From a virus: a DNA stretch of 44,956 nucleotides. Positions 14,108 through 22,347 of this stretch are shown piece after piece; within the stretch, counting starts at the first letter, position 1, and each line of letters begins with the position of its first letter. The notes under the pieces are model-generated. The model worked only from the letters and a program-made list of their open reading frames with translations. It made no database searches and was not told where the DNA came from. A program made the position numbers and the translations under genes. The stretch covers positions 1-44,956 of IMG/VR virus record IMGVR_UViG_3300047562_001971; one strand, 5' to 3'.

Positions 14108-14120
14108 CTTATCTCCTTTG

Positions 14121-14194
14121 TGCACCAGGTAGGACTTGAACCTACGACTACCCGATTATGAGTCGGGGGCTCTAACCAACTAAGCTACTGGTGC
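14121..14194 (-). tRNA. tRNA with anticodon CAU (Met, or lysidine-type Ile)
   Basis: The 74-nt cloverleaf has acceptor GCACCAG/CTGGTGC, anticodon stem CCCGA/TCGGG, loop CTCATAA (CAU), T arm GTAGG-TTCAAGT-CCTAC and A73. The three G-C pairs of an initiator stem are absent, so it is elongator Met or Ile2 (TilS-modified, codon AUA). The stretch GACTCATAATCG resembles Escherichia tRNA-Ile2. AUA is common in these genes. Confidence 0.92.
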
Positions 14195-14204
14195 TTAGTT
14201 GATA

Positions 14205-14234
14205 ATTATATATTTGAACTATTGGTATTGTCAA
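14205..14234 (-). promoter_or_regulatory. Consensus promoter of the tRNA(CAU) unit
   Basis: TTGACA (14229-14234), N18 and TATAAT (14205-14210) match consensus in all 12 positions. The gap to tRNA base 1 is 10 nt. The promoter lies inside the 3' end of the zinc-protein gene. Confidence 0.78.
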
Positions 14235-14454
14235 TAGAAGACTCCACTATGCCTTGTACATAATCTGAAAAATGTTTTCTAACACTTCCTGGAGGTCTTT
14301 TACCCAATTCATTCCATATTCTTTTATATTCAATTATGTTGTCAAATGTGGTGGGGCAGACCTTAATTCCATTAAACTCTTTTAGTCTAACTGGAAGCGG
14401 TACATGTTTTCCACAACATTTGCATTCTTTTGCTTTATCTTGATATATGCTCAT
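14206..14454 (-). CDS. Zinc-binding protein downstream of TerL (82 aa)
   Basis: AKECKCCGKHVPLPVRLKEF followed by IKVCPTTFDNII shows Cys residues suited to a zinc site and a helical middle (KRIWNELGKRPPGSVRKHF). It overlaps the terminase stop by 4 nt. Similar small zinc proteins lie by actinophage terminases. A role in packaging is a guess. Confidence 0.68.
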   Translation of the reverse strand: MSIYQDKAKECKCCGKHVPLPVRLKEFNGIKVCPTTFDNIIEYKRIWNELGKRPPGSVRKHFSDYVQGIVESSIDNTNSSNI

Positions 14455-16241
14455 ATTATTTCCATTCCGTCTAGTGCTTCCGCCAAACTTTTAGGCATCG
14501 CTGATGGAGCCTTAATTAAATTGTGACTTTCTTGCTGAGATTGTTGTTTTTCCTGCTTTTTAATTGAGCTATATGTATGAACTTCTATTGCTCCAAAATC
14601 TGGTCTGGTTAAACTTATAGCATTAAATATTGACCCGCATACGGCATCAGCTAAGTCTTTAGAACCTTTTCTTGGGTGATCTACTTTATCCCTTATAATC
14701 CTAAGCTCTAATAATTCATCTATAAGTAATTTAATATGTGGTCCAGACAACCTTTCTTCTAAAACTACCATAGCCATATCGTCATAATGCTTTTTTGCGA
14801 CAGACAATGTTTCTGTATTAATTCCGTATTGTCTTAATTGCTGCATCATATCATGAGAATTCCATCTGTCAAAAGTACACGTCCTTATGTTAAATCCTCT
14901 AGACCTTAAAGATAATATATAGTCTTTTACTTCAGTAAAGTCTACAGATTTATCTGAAGTAGGAGTCCAATATCTTACCGCATCCACTTCAATTATTGGG
15001 GCTGGCTGGGAATAATTATCTGTAACTTTAACATTTACCCACTTATTTATATGAGACATAGCTACTGCACAATGGTCATGTTTTTGCGCTAAGTCTACGT
15101 GTATAAAATATTCTTTATCTTCAATTGGTATAAACCATTCTTCAAATCTTCCAAATTGATCCACGCCTATTGCCATATTACTAAAAGCTTTTTCTATCTT
15201 TTCACGAGATTTAAAAAAGGCATCAATTGCTTCTGGAGGCATACAAGCAAACCTTCCTAGCGCATCTACTGTATCTCGATAGAAAGCAATTTTAAAATCA
15301 TCAATACTTCTAGTAGGATTCACTTCCCAAGTTGGTCTTTTAATGGCATAAACTTTTGGATATCTATACGAAATAATATGATCCTCATCCCAATAAACTT
15401 CAAACTCGTTGCCATCTGTGTTGTCTGGTAAATCTGGGTCTACCTTAAATTTATGAGATCTTTGTATTACTTCTTTTTCAGCCACAATCTCATCATACCT
15501 TTGTTGGATATAGTCCTGCTTAAATCTAGGGAATGAAAGTAATATTACTTTCCCATAGTCTGGAAAACGAGAATCAACAGAAGCTCTATACATTTCATAG
15601 ATACCGCTTGCAGTTTTTGCTTGGTCATGACCTGTTGTGCTTTCTAATGCAAAACCAGAGATTTCGTCTAGCACTGCAACCAGTACGTTATATCCTTCAA
15701 ATGCTTCTCTTTCTGAGTGTCCAGAATAAACTGTTACATTTTTATTAAATTTAATTTCAGATGCTTTCTCAAAATACTTTCCAATAAACCATGGCGACCC
15801 AACAATTCTATTTCTAAAACCTTTAAAGAAAACATTGTTTGCTTGCTGTGCGTTGATAGCAATATTAATAATATCTATTGAATCTCCAGGAGGTTTGCCA
15901 TAATATGTAGCTGGATCTTTAAGGCACAATAGGAGATAAACTATATATGCTACTGATATTGTTGAGCAGTAGTCTTTTCCACTACCTTTACCTAACTGCG
16001 CTACTACTTCGTTACAGGTTTGCTTGTAACGATCTTCGCCTTCTCTTTCTCCAAATAATTTGATAAGAGTGGATTGTTTATAGATTTGTGAGCTTTTTTC
16101 GATAAGCGTATATTGGTACTCCGAAAGTGGGGGTAATCCGAGATACTCTTTTCCTGTAACAAATGTTCTGAGATCGACTGGTCTTTCATCAAACTCCTCT
16201 CCATCTAATATATCAATGAGGTCATTAAAATTTAATTCCAT
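14451..16241 (-). CDS. terL: Terminase large subunit
   Basis: The protein (596 residues from the coupled ATG at 16241; a frame from 16256 adds five residues) has ATPase Walker A AQLGKGSGKD (81-90) and Walker B LVAVLDEISG (187-196). A downstream RNase-H-like nuclease has IHVDLAQKHDH, the segment RTCTFDRWNSHDM, and DLADAVCGSIFNA. It packages the genome into proheads through the portal and cuts the DNA. The ATG overlaps the preceding stop (TAATG). The tail ends KAPSAMPKSLAEALDGMEII. Confidence 0.92.
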   Translation of the reverse strand: MELNFNDLIDILDGEEFDERPVDLRTFVTGKEYLGLPPLSEYQYTLIEKSSQIYKQSTLIKLFGEREGEDRYKQTCNEVVAQLGKGSGKDYCSTISVAYIVYLLLCLKDPATYYGKPPGDSIDIINIAINAQQANNVFFKGFRNRIVGSPWFIGKYFEKASEIKFNKNVTVYSGHSEREAFEGYNVLVAVLDEISGFALESTTGHDQAKTASGIYEMYRASVDSRFPDYGKVILLSFPRFKQDYIQQRYDEIVAEKEVIQRSHKFKVDPDLPDNTDGNEFEVYWDEDHIISYRYPKVYAIKRPTWEVNPTRSIDDFKIAFYRDTVDALGRFACMPPEAIDAFFKSREKIEKAFSNMAIGVDQFGRFEEWFIPIEDKEYFIHVDLAQKHDHCAVAMSHINKWVNVKVTDNYSQPAPIIEVDAVRYWTPTSDKSVDFTEVKDYILSLRSRGFNIRTCTFDRWNSHDMMQQLRQYGINTETLSVAKKHYDDMAMVVLEERLSGPHIKLLIDELLELRIIRDKVDHPRKGSKDLADAVCGSIFNAISLTRPDFGAIEVHTYSSIKKQEKQQSQQESHNLIKAPSAMPKSLAEALDGMEII

Positions 16242-16438
16242 TAAATTGACCACCATCCTCTAATAGTGCCACCTTCTACAGGGCAAATCCACTGAAGGTG
16301 TTTACCGCTTTCATAATATTCTTTAAACAATTTACTGTCTAATTCTCTGTCTGGCTCATGCGTATCTTTTCCGCAATCTGGACAAATATAGGAATAAACA
16401 TATTCATACACATGTCTACAATGCTTCTTGTTCGTCAT
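16241..16438 (-). CDS. Small zinc-finger protein (65 aa) between terminase genes
   Basis: A YSYICPDCGKDTHEPDRE knuckle plus a C-terminal WICPVEGG Cys suggest a zinc fold. The Cys-x2-Cys plus His content is typical of small phage zinc proteins. It overlaps the small terminase by about 23 nt and terL by one base. Confidence 0.65.
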   Translation of the reverse strand: MTNKKHCRHVYEYVYSYICPDCGKDTHEPDRELDSKLFKEYYESGKHLQWICPVEGGTIRGWWSI

Positions 16439-16952
16439 GTATTACTACTGGCTCAACAATACCTGTTATTTGCGATAGTCTTTTAGCGACTTCCATCTTG
16501 CACTTAGGGCAAGTAGCAGTCACCTCTTTTAATATCTTTACAAGTATCTCTTGCTTTCTTTCTGTTTCCGCCAACTGTGTAGCCAACTCTGCATTATCGA
16601 GTAGGCCAACTTCTTGAAGCATTCCTATTCTTTTGCCTTCAATATCGGCAATAAGTTTTAATGCTGTAGCCTTTACATTTAATTGACCAGCTTGGTCAGC
16701 ATCTTCTACGGTCTTCCAGGCTTCTTTAATAAGCATGGCGTAATGCTGATCTGCTCCAGAGATGGCCTGCTTTGCCCTCTCACGAGCTCCAGAATCGTTT
16801 TTAACGACCTCTTTCCACTCGTCTATATACCCAATGACCTCTGCTCTCTTAAAGCCCGTCAGGGTGGCAATCTGGGTAGGATTATTACCTTTAAGTAATT
16901 CCTCTACCACCTTATTCATGCGATCAAAGTGATCAGCTAATTCAATATCCAT
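16416..16952 (-). CDS. Probable terminase small subunit
   Basis: The 178-residue helical protein has an N-terminal HTH (NPTQIATLTGFKRAEVIGYIDEW, about 23-45) and then long helices (YAMLIKEAWKTVEDADQ, KATALKLIADIEGKRIGMLQ). This matches small terminases with HTH-like N-termini that recognise packaging DNA. A TCPKCKMEVAKR pair near the C-terminus may bind zinc. Position just upstream of terL supports the call. Confidence 0.72.
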   Translation of the reverse strand: MDIELADHFDRMNKVVEELLKGNNPTQIATLTGFKRAEVIGYIDEWKEVVKNDSGARERAKQAISGADQHYAMLIKEAWKTVEDADQAGQLNVKATALKLIADIEGKRIGMLQEVGLLDNAELATQLAETERKQEILVKILKEVTATCPKCKMEVAKRLSQITGIVEPVVIHDEQEAL

Positions 16953-16960
16953 ATATAGGT

Positions 16961-16966
16961 ATTATA
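16961..16966 (-). promoter_or_regulatory. -10 box before the packaging genes
   Basis: TATAAT in ATGGTATAATACC lies 8 nt upstream of the ATG at 16952. The -35 (GTGATT at N17) is poor. This may start a short-leader packaging transcript. Confidence 0.5.
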
Positions 16967-16985
16967 CCATCTTAGTTGACTAAAA

Positions 16986-17318
16986 TCACTCAGACCAAGA
17001 TTTGGCTATTTTTAATAATACTAGATATCCAATTAAATCATCAATATCATTATCTCCTGGATATTCTGTACCCTTCATTAATCTATTTAATTTATCATCA
17101 ATACGAACATGGAGCTGTTCTCTTGGTCCCGCTTTAGAAAATATACGCACTGGCTCTAAAGCTGAGTTGCCATAGGCAATATTTTTTCTAATAAGCATAT
17201 GAGCAATTTCATGGCAGGTTTTCCAAATTTCTTGACCTGCTTCTGTGCCTACTGTTAATAGATATAAATCCTGGCATTCAAATGTTCTTGAATCTGGAAA
17301 TACTGGCTCTAAGTTCAT
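16986..17318 (-). CDS. DUF1599-like (nucleotide-modification-associated) protein (110 aa)
   Basis: KNIAYGNSALEPVRIFSKAG and VRIDDKLNRLMKG, then the NDIDDLIGYLVLLKIAKSW ending, match the Nmad1/DUF1599 pattern (K..YGNS, RxxDKLxRL, D.xDLxGYL). Such proteins are linked with modified-nucleotide metabolism in phages and may act on dNTPs. Start overlaps the HTH gene by 4 nt (ATGA). Confidence 0.7.
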   Translation of the reverse strand: MNLEPVFPDSRTFECQDLYLLTVGTEAGQEIWKTCHEIAHMLIRKNIAYGNSALEPVRIFSKAGPREQLHVRIDDKLNRLMKGTEYPGDNDIDDLIGYLVLLKIAKSWSE

Positions 17319-17455
17319 TTAATTATACCGTGCTCTTTCAATGATCTATGTATGGTCATAACAGTTACGCCGCACTCTTTTGCTATTTCTTCCATAGTTT
17401 TTCTTTGCACTACATATCTTCTATATAGCCAATCTTTACTTTTATATAATTTCAT
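17315..17455 (-). CDS. Small helix-turn-helix protein (46 aa)
   Basis: The 46-residue frame begins MKLYKSKDWLYRRYVVQRKT and continues MEEIAKECGVTVMTIHRSLKEHG, a resolvase/Hin-like HTH (second helix TVMTIHRSLKE). Such HTH modules occur alone in phages and at the end of homing nucleases. The start overlaps the methyltransferase stop (CTATGA), and the stop overlaps the next ATG, so it is translationally coupled on both sides. Confidence 0.7.
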   Translation of the reverse strand: MKLYKSKDWLYRRYVVQRKTMEEIAKECGVTVMTIHRSLKEHGIIK

Positions 17456-18033
17456 AGGTGATCCCATTTAAAATATTTCCTATATTCCTGCAATGGAATA
17501 ACTTTAGGATCAATCCACCAATCTTCGTGCTCTGTTCTAACAACAAGAGAGTAGCCAAGAGAATCTAATATTTCTCTCTGCACATTTCTCATTTCAATAT
17601 TTCTCCAATACATATTAGCATCATGTTCAAATGTTATTATTGTAAATCTATATTGGTTTAATGGAACTGCTAGTAGTCCATGTAGTGTCAAGTAAGGATT
17701 TCCAACGGGCCTTCCGTTTTGATCATAACCAGCATCTATATCAACTTGTAAATAATCAATTTGTTTTGGAAAATTATTTTCTTCAAAGTACGATATGTAA
17801 TTAAAATCTAAAGCATCTCCCATACATGGATTAGACCTATTTTCGTTAAACTCATTTCTCCACTTATCTATAATTTCAAATGACACTCCCTTCCAGTTAT
17901 ATTCTTTTTCTAAAAGGTATGTATTACTTCCATCGCTAGAATGAAAGGCTCCCAGCTCAACATAGTATCCTCCTTTTTTTTCATTTAAGATACTTATTAT
18001 AAACTGTTCTTGATTAGTTATATTGTGTGTCAT
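17452..18033 (-). CDS. FkbM-family methyltransferase
   Basis: The 193-residue protein has the FkbM motif set: GGYYVELGAFHSSDGSNTY (SAM binding), WKGVSFEIIDKW, DYLQVDIDAGYD and ITFEHDANMYWRN. The family methylates sugars or small molecules, and the substrate here is unknown. Overlap with the RuvC gene by 4 nt. Phages may use it to modify host glycans or their own structural sugars. Confidence 0.82.
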   Translation of the reverse strand: MTHNITNQEQFIISILNEKKGGYYVELGAFHSSDGSNTYLLEKEYNWKGVSFEIIDKWRNEFNENRSNPCMGDALDFNYISYFEENNFPKQIDYLQVDIDAGYDQNGRPVGNPYLTLHGLLAVPLNQYRFTIITFEHDANMYWRNIEMRNVQREILDSLGYSLVVRTEHEDWWIDPKVIPLQEYRKYFKWDHL

Positions 18034-18596
18034 CTTTTTGTCAATACCTCATTTGCATAGTAAGCAATTCCAAACGAATCTGCTACATCGAAGTCATCTA
18101 ACTCTAATTTATATTTTTTATTAAAATAATCTACTGTCCTTTGTTTCCTAATCTCCCGCATTTTTGCCTTATACCAGGAATCAGCATAGCCAGGATTTTC
18201 AACCCTAAGTCTGTCTTTCTCAAATTTTGTCGGGTTTTTATTTCCAATATGAGCCTGCCAAGATGAAGGAGATATAGTAATAACACTAGCGCCACTAGAC
18301 ATAAGCTCAGCAATGACAACCCCATATACATAAGATAATTTTATCACAGCATCAGCAGATTTGACAAGTATTGCTCCTTCTACTGCAATGTAGTCTGACT
18401 TTAATTCACCTATCATTGCAAACACTTTGCACTTAGCATCATAAATCTTTTCATATATATCGTTTCCAGTTAAATTAATCTTACCCCATTTAATCGGAAT
18501 ATTATTTTCTAAAAGGCAAAATGCAATTGAATTAGTGGATGCATCTATTCCCAAAACCCTGCTTGCTTTAGTTTTAACTAAACTAGCCAATGTCAT
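18030..18596 (-). CDS. RuvC-like Holliday-junction resolvase
   Basis: The 188-residue RNase-H fold has acidic Asp18 in LGIDASTN, Glu73 in IAVEGAILV and the Asp pair in LDDFDVADSFGIAYYA. GASVITISPSSWQAHIG is the central strand and loop. It would resolve recombination junctions before packaging. The lysine-rich helix at about 145-160 suits DNA binding. It overlaps the zinc-protein gene by 14 nt. Confidence 0.85.
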   Translation of the reverse strand: MTLASLVKTKASRVLGIDASTNSIAFCLLENNIPIKWGKINLTGNDIYEKIYDAKCKVFAMIGELKSDYIAVEGAILVKSADAVIKLSYVYGVVIAELMSSGASVITISPSSWQAHIGNKNPTKFEKDRLRVENPGYADSWYKAKMREIRKQRTVDYFNKKYKLELDDFDVADSFGIAYYANEVLTKR

Positions 18597-18861
18597 TTAT
18601 AATTCCTAAAATATTTTTTCTATTTTTAATATTATTATTTTTTTCACACTTAGAACATAGATTAGATTGATTATATCTGCTTAATTTAGATTTACATATC
18701 TTGCATTCTCTGTGCTTGCCTTGCCTAATTGCCTTTTTTTCATAATACTTTTCCATAATTTTTTTATTTGTTGCAATTCTACAACAATCATCAGAACAGT
18801 ATTTTTGATTATGAGTTTTAGGCTCAAATTCTTTTTTGCATTCTGTATTAAAACACTTCAT
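18583..18861 (-). CDS. Zinc-finger protein (92 aa)
   Basis: MKCFNTECKKEFEPKTHNQK, YCSDDCCR, and ECKICKSKLSRYNQSNLCSK give about eight Cys in two zinc sites. The first is a His/Cys cluster similar to those in homing-nuclease or replication-associated fingers. The C-terminus is Asn/Lys-rich. It starts within the nuclease stop region, with 4 nt overlap. Function is unknown. Confidence 0.68.
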   Translation of the reverse strand: MKCFNTECKKEFEPKTHNQKYCSDDCCRIATNKKIMEKYYEKKAIRQGKHRECKICKSKLSRYNQSNLCSKCEKNNNIKNRKNILGIINDIG

Positions 18862-19634
18862 AGTTTAGGTGGCTCAAAAGCTTCTATCTGTACTGTGCCA
18901 GTTTCTCCAGACCAGCACTCTTTTTTAATTTTACAATTTTTACATGCGGAACTTGATTTAACAAAAGGCCTCATTGGGAGTCCTCCGTTTTTAAAGTTAT
19001 CATATACCTCGCACATCCAAGTAAATAGATCTTCAATTATCTTTGTATTCTTTTCGTTCATGGTTATAGGTATAACCAACACTTCTTGAGTATTTTTATT
19101 TTCATAAAGGAAAAATCCTTCTTTTACATTTTTTAACTTCATGTAAGAAAGAAGCTGCAAAAGGTGGTTGGGTGCTGGAGACATTCGTGATTGATATGTG
19201 TCCCACGACTCCTGCTTGGCTGTTTTAATTTCTCCAATAACCTCTTCATTATTCCAGTCTAAAATTACATCTATAAATCCACGAACTGGAGGATATTCGT
19301 TGATTATTTCATATTCTTCATGCTTCAGTACACCCATTTTTTTAATAATAGATTGTATTCTTTCATGAGCCTGAGTTCCCTGAGACATGTTAGCTATTGC
19401 TTGAGAGTTATTATTATCTATAAACATAACGCCACTAAATGCTAAATACCAATATCTGGGACAATTTCCACTTCCATATCCAAGAGAGCTTGGACTAAAA
19501 CTTGTCTTTGTTTGTTTTTGATCTGCTTTTTTTGTAGACAAATATGCATCATCTAACATCTTGGCAAAAGTAGATGGATCAAAATTACCTACTACTTTTT
19601 TAAATTTTAAGTTTGCTACTATCTCTTTACCCAT
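18858..19634 (-). CDS. Cas4/RecB-like PD-(D/E)XK exonuclease with Fe-S cluster motif
   Basis: From the ATG at 19634 (258 residues; the longer frame would overlap the upstream gene further) the PD-(D/E)XK core is GFIDVILDW (Asp122), EVIGEIKTAK (Glu135, Lys137) and HLLQLLSYM (Gln160). Cys58 with three C-terminal Cys in ACKNCKIKKECW fits the 4Fe-4S latch of AddB/Cas4 nucleases. It probably resects DNA ends for RecA recombination. The gene sits in the recombination set with RuvC-like, SSB and RecA genes. Confidence 0.82.
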   Translation of the reverse strand: MGKEIVANLKFKKVVGNFDPSTFAKMLDDAYLSTKKADQKQTKTSFSPSSLGYGSGNCPRYWYLAFSGVMFIDNNNSQAIANMSQGTQAHERIQSIIKKMGVLKHEEYEIINEYPPVRGFIDVILDWNNEEVIGEIKTAKQESWDTYQSRMSPAPNHLLQLLSYMKLKNVKEGFFLYENKNTQEVLVIPITMNEKNTKIIEDLFTWMCEVYDNFKNGGLPMRPFVKSSSACKNCKIKKECWSGETGTVQIEAFEPPKL

Positions 19635-19962
19635 TATACCTAACCACATATTTGAGAGCATCTACAAGCTTGTCTATAGATTCCTTAGCTGAATAATAAA
19701 TATTCTTTTTATTATTATTTACTGTCCCCGCCTTATCCTTAGCTATAGTTGAATACACAGAAGCCATCATAGAGAATTTAGTTGACATTGCCTGAAGCTC
19801 TATAATCAATGTAGGAGCTTTTGATGCTGGCACATCTGGGTTCATTAATAGTTTTACTACAATTGCCAGGGCCTTATCAAGCTGATCGTCTTTCATGTAT
19901 TCATGAAGATCGTTAAACTCTGTTATGCTATTAATAAGCTCTAGTGTATTCAACTCGCTCAT
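19627..19962 (-). CDS. Helical hypothetical protein (111 aa)
   Basis: The protein is a predicted helical bundle with segments EYMKDDQLDKALAIVVKLL and PTLIIELQAMSTKFSMMASVY. I recall similar proteins in other phages next to recombination genes. No motif is visible. It overlaps the XapX-like gene by one base and the nuclease by 8 nt. Confidence 0.6.
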   Translation of the reverse strand: MSELNTLELINSITEFNDLHEYMKDDQLDKALAIVVKLLMNPDVPASKAPTLIIELQAMSTKFSMMASVYSTIAKDKAGTVNNNKKNIYYSAKESIDKLVDALKYVVRYNG

Positions 19963-20117
19963 TATATCAACCTAGTTACAAGCGCATAGCCGATCCATAA
20001 TCCAACTATTCCCATTAGGCCTGCAAAGACAGGAGGTGCAGGAATTGGCAATTTAAATGCACTAAATATTCCACCAACAATTGCACCAACTAAGGTTGTT
20101 AGAAATACTTCTCTCAT
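19962..20117 (-). CDS. XapX-domain membrane protein (51 aa)
   Basis: The small frame begins MREVFLTTLVGAIVGGIFSA, continues FKLPIPAPPVFAGLMGIVGL and ends WIGYALVTRLI. The PAPP between two hydrophobic helices is the XapX (DUF1427) hallmark, known from bacteria near xanthosine genes. It is a two-helix inner-membrane protein of unknown role. TAATG overlaps link it to SSB upstream and to the helical protein downstream. Confidence 0.78.
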   Translation of the reverse strand: MREVFLTTLVGAIVGGIFSAFKLPIPAPPVFAGLMGIVGLWIGYALVTRLI

Positions 20118-20494
20118 TAGAACGGGGCCTCTACTTCTTCAAAAAATCTGTCTTTAGCATTTTCTTTTGAAATACTATATGTGGTTAGCCCAACGCTATC
20201 AGCACGAACCTCATAAGAAGTTCTTTCTACGCCACTCTTGTCTGTCCATCTATCTTCATAGATTGTGCCAGAAACGACAATCTCTTGCCCCTTCTTTATA
20301 TTATTTCTTGTTTGATTAGCTAGATTGCCCCAAACTTTTACTGTCCACCAAGATGTCGCAGCATCTTCGTACTTGCCAGTCTCTTCGTTTTTACGACGAT
20401 CATTTGTAACCATCCTAAGTCTAATACCATTTTCTCCAATTGGAGCAGGCTCTTGACCCAGTCTACCTATCAACATAATGTTAGGATTTGGCAT
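20117..20494 (-). CDS. ssb: Single-stranded DNA-binding protein (SSB)
   Basis: The 125-residue protein is an OB-fold SSB: MPNPNIMLIGRLGQEPAPIG, WWTVKVWGNLANQ, GQEIVVSGTIYEDRWTDKSG and RTSYEVRADSVG all match bacterial SSB. The C-terminus is short (EEVEAPF), with the acidic-F end of SSB that docks partner proteins. It lies with RecA and nuclease genes. A second, gp32-like protein is encoded at 25836-26498. Confidence 0.9.
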   Translation of the reverse strand: MPNPNIMLIGRLGQEPAPIGENGIRLRMVTNDRRKNEETGKYEDAATSWWTVKVWGNLANQTRNNIKKGQEIVVSGTIYEDRWTDKSGVERTSYEVRADSVGLTTYSISKENAKDRFFEEVEAPF

Positions 20495-20795
20495 TATTAC
20501 TCTCTTCCCAGGCTTTCACTAACTCTTCCAGAACAGCCCATTCGATAACTGCGAGTCTCACTTTTGATTCCTCGCCTATAATTACTTTTAAAGCAGGATG
20601 CATATTCCTATTTACTTTAAAAGTATCTGTGCAGATTTTAGACCATACATCTTTATTTAAATTAAAAGAAGATGCAGTTTCTTTATAATCTACGACAAAC
20701 TGGTACCATTGAGCGTCACCTTTTTGGTATTGCCCACGTCCAGAATTCTTTTGTTGCCTAGCGCCATCACGCTTTGCTTCTCCACGCTCTGTCAT
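20481..20795 (-). CDS. Putative PD-(D/E)XK nuclease or Holliday-junction protein (104 aa)
   Basis: SGRGQYQKGDAQWYQFVVDYKET has a G-D-x8-D-x-K arrangement (Asp27, Asp36, Lys38), similar to small archaeal-type resolvases and VRR-like nucleases. KVIIGEESKVRLAVIEWAVL is a strand-helix segment. The N-terminus is basic (MTERGEAKRDGARQQK). Placement between SSB and RecA supports a recombination role, but the fold is not certain. Confidence 0.55.
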   Translation of the reverse strand: MTERGEAKRDGARQQKNSGRGQYQKGDAQWYQFVVDYKETASSFNLNKDVWSKICTDTFKVNRNMHPALKVIIGEESKVRLAVIEWAVLEELVKAWEESNNAKS

Positions 20796-20986
20796 CCATT
20801 AACCTTTATTGTATTTAAGTGTCCAGCATCACAGGTCCAACTCATAATAAATTGTACTGGATCCCAGTAATATTCATTCACATTTAAATCACACTTAAAA
20901 CATGGCTTAACCCCAACAACAGTTTCTAAATTAGAAATATTTTCTTTTGTTGGTTTTGGACCTATGAACTCATTAATGTTTGGCAC
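20792..20986 (-). CDS. Small Cys-containing protein (64 aa)
   Basis: PCFKCDLNVNEYYWDP and SWTCDAGHLNTIKV give a possible Cys3/His zinc site. It overlaps recA by 14 nt and the nuclease-like gene by 4 nt. I recognise no family. Confidence 0.6.
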   Translation of the reverse strand: MPNINEFIGPKPTKENISNLETVVGVKPCFKCDLNVNEYYWDPVQFIMSWTCDAGHLNTIKVNG

Positions 20987-21977
20987 TAATTTCCTCTCTA
21001 AGTTTATTAACTACATCTGGATTATCTCTTAAATATTGAACTGCCTTTGCTCTACCTTGAAACCTTTCTTCATTTACGGTATACCAGGCTCCGCCTTTTT
21101 CTATAACACCGCACATTTCTGCAACATCCAGTGTCTCTCCAACTGAATCTACCCCTAAATTTTCTCCTTGGAAATAGAAATCGTATTGCCCTGATAAATT
21201 CGGGGGCCCAAGCTTGTTGTAATCAATAATCCAATTGACTGGTCTTCCGACCCTCTGCTCAATAATCTTGTCGCCAACTTTAACGCCAGCCTTAATAGCG
21301 TTAGCTTCAGCCTCTGAAGACCAGAGCTTGATGACTGTAGAGGAAAAGAATTTGACTGCCATTCCTCCAGTTGGGATGTGGCTGGCATGCATAGATCCAA
21401 ATTGATTTCTTTGCTGTGAGATAAGAACAAGTAGTGTATTTTTGTTTGCATAATTTAACATTTTGACCGCATGGGTCATATCCTTTGCTTCTGCTCCAAT
21501 TTGCTTGGTGTCTTCAAGCTTCTTTAATTCAGATGAATCTTTTTCAAAATATATTGCTGGTAATAATGCTGATATGGAATCTACAACAATAATATCAACT
21601 TCTGCTTCCATTAATTGCGTAGCAACGTCTACCATATCGTTTACTGTTTTTGCTGATGAATATATTAACTCCTCAGAATTAACTCCTAACTTTTCCGCCC
21701 AAGATTTATCGTAGGAGTGCTCTGCATCTATCCAGGCACATGTCTTTCCAGCTTTCTGTGCCTCTGCTATCATTTGCAAACAAAAAGATGATTTACCAGC
21801 AGACTTATTGCCCCAAACCAAAACCTGTCTACCAAATCCAAGACCGCCTCTGAGGGCAAGATTCAATCCTATGCTAGGTGTAGGTTGCTTTTCAACAGTA
21901 ACCTCAACAGCAGACTGAACTCTATTTCTAGTTTTAGGGTCAAGCTTTGCCAATATATCATCTATTTGTATAGTCAT
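20973..21977 (-). CDS. recA: RecA recombinase
   Basis: The 334-residue protein is a phage RecA. Walker A is GNKSAGKS (56-63), AWIDAEHSYD carries the catalytic Glu, Walker B is DIIVVDSISALLPA, and L2-like NQFGSMHASHIPTGGMAVKF follows. A short C-terminal end replaces the host's longer tail. It promotes strand exchange and may trigger host LexA cleavage. A TATACT -10 with a TTCACG-like -35 precedes it. Confidence 0.92.
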   Translation of the reverse strand: MTIQIDDILAKLDPKTRNRVQSAVEVTVEKQPTPSIGLNLALRGGLGFGRQVLVWGNKSAGKSSFCLQMIAEAQKAGKTCAWIDAEHSYDKSWAEKLGVNSEELIYSSAKTVNDMVDVATQLMEAEVDIIVVDSISALLPAIYFEKDSSELKKLEDTKQIGAEAKDMTHAVKMLNYANKNTLLVLISQQRNQFGSMHASHIPTGGMAVKFFSSTVIKLWSSEAEANAIKAGVKVGDKIIEQRVGRPVNWIIDYNKLGPPNLSGQYDFYFQGENLGVDSVGETLDVAEMCGVIEKGGAWYTVNEERFQGRAKAVQYLRDNPDVVNKLREEISAKH

Positions 21978-21996
21978 TATTCTCTTTCTTTACATA

Positions 21997-22025
21997 AGTA
22001 TAGCATTAAAACAAATTTCCGTGAA
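21997..22025 (-). promoter_or_regulatory. Possible recA promoter
   Basis: TTCACG (22020-22025), N17 and TATACT (21997-22002) precede the ATG at 21977, with AAAGAAAGAGA as ribosome site. The -35 overlaps the MazG-like gene. No SOS (LexA) box is visible to me. Confidence 0.5.
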
Positions 22026-22347
22026 GTCTTGGACGTAAATTATTTTTGTTCATTTTATTTTGTAGAGATTCATCTAGGCTATGAACCACATGTTCTTGAT
22101 TTCTCATAGCGGCATACAGATCTAATATTCTAATAATTATGTCTGCTATTTCTTCTACAATTTTTTCAGACCCTTGATCTTTGCGGATAGCCTCCAAAAC
22201 CTCAGTAACTTCCGAATGTACAAGAGCAAGTTTATTGCCAACCTTGTCATGCGAGTATTCTCCATCCCAAAATCCTTTTTTCAATGCAGTTTCATGTAAA
22301 ACTGCAGCAAGGGCGTCTAGTCCGTAATCAGTCATTAACGAGTTCAT
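22006..22347 (-). CDS. MazG-like NTP pyrophosphohydrolase
   Basis: I start at the ATG at 22347 (113 residues; MTDYG at 22335 is the alternative). KLALVHSEVTEVLEAIRK and IVEEIADIIIRILDLYAAM form the MazG/all-alpha NTPase helix pair, with acidic EVTEV and EEIAD metal ligands. It probably hydrolyses dNTPs or (p)ppGpp-related nucleotides. Overlap with the preceding gene is 20 nt. Confidence 0.78.
   Translation of the reverse strand: MNSLMTDYGLDALAAVLHETALKKGFWDGEYSHDKVGNKLALVHSEVTEVLEAIRKDQGSEKIVEEIADIIIRILDLYAAMRNQEHVVHSLDESLQNKMNKNNLRPRLHGNLF

Noticed and set aside
17322-17327. TATAAT 3 nt before the DUF1599-like start
   Set aside because: It lies in the coding end of the HTH gene, and 3 nt is too short for a start at the ATG.
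19635-19640. TATAAT at the start of the Cas4-like gene
   Set aside because: It is part of the Tyr-Asn codons of the upstream gene and overlaps the ATG.
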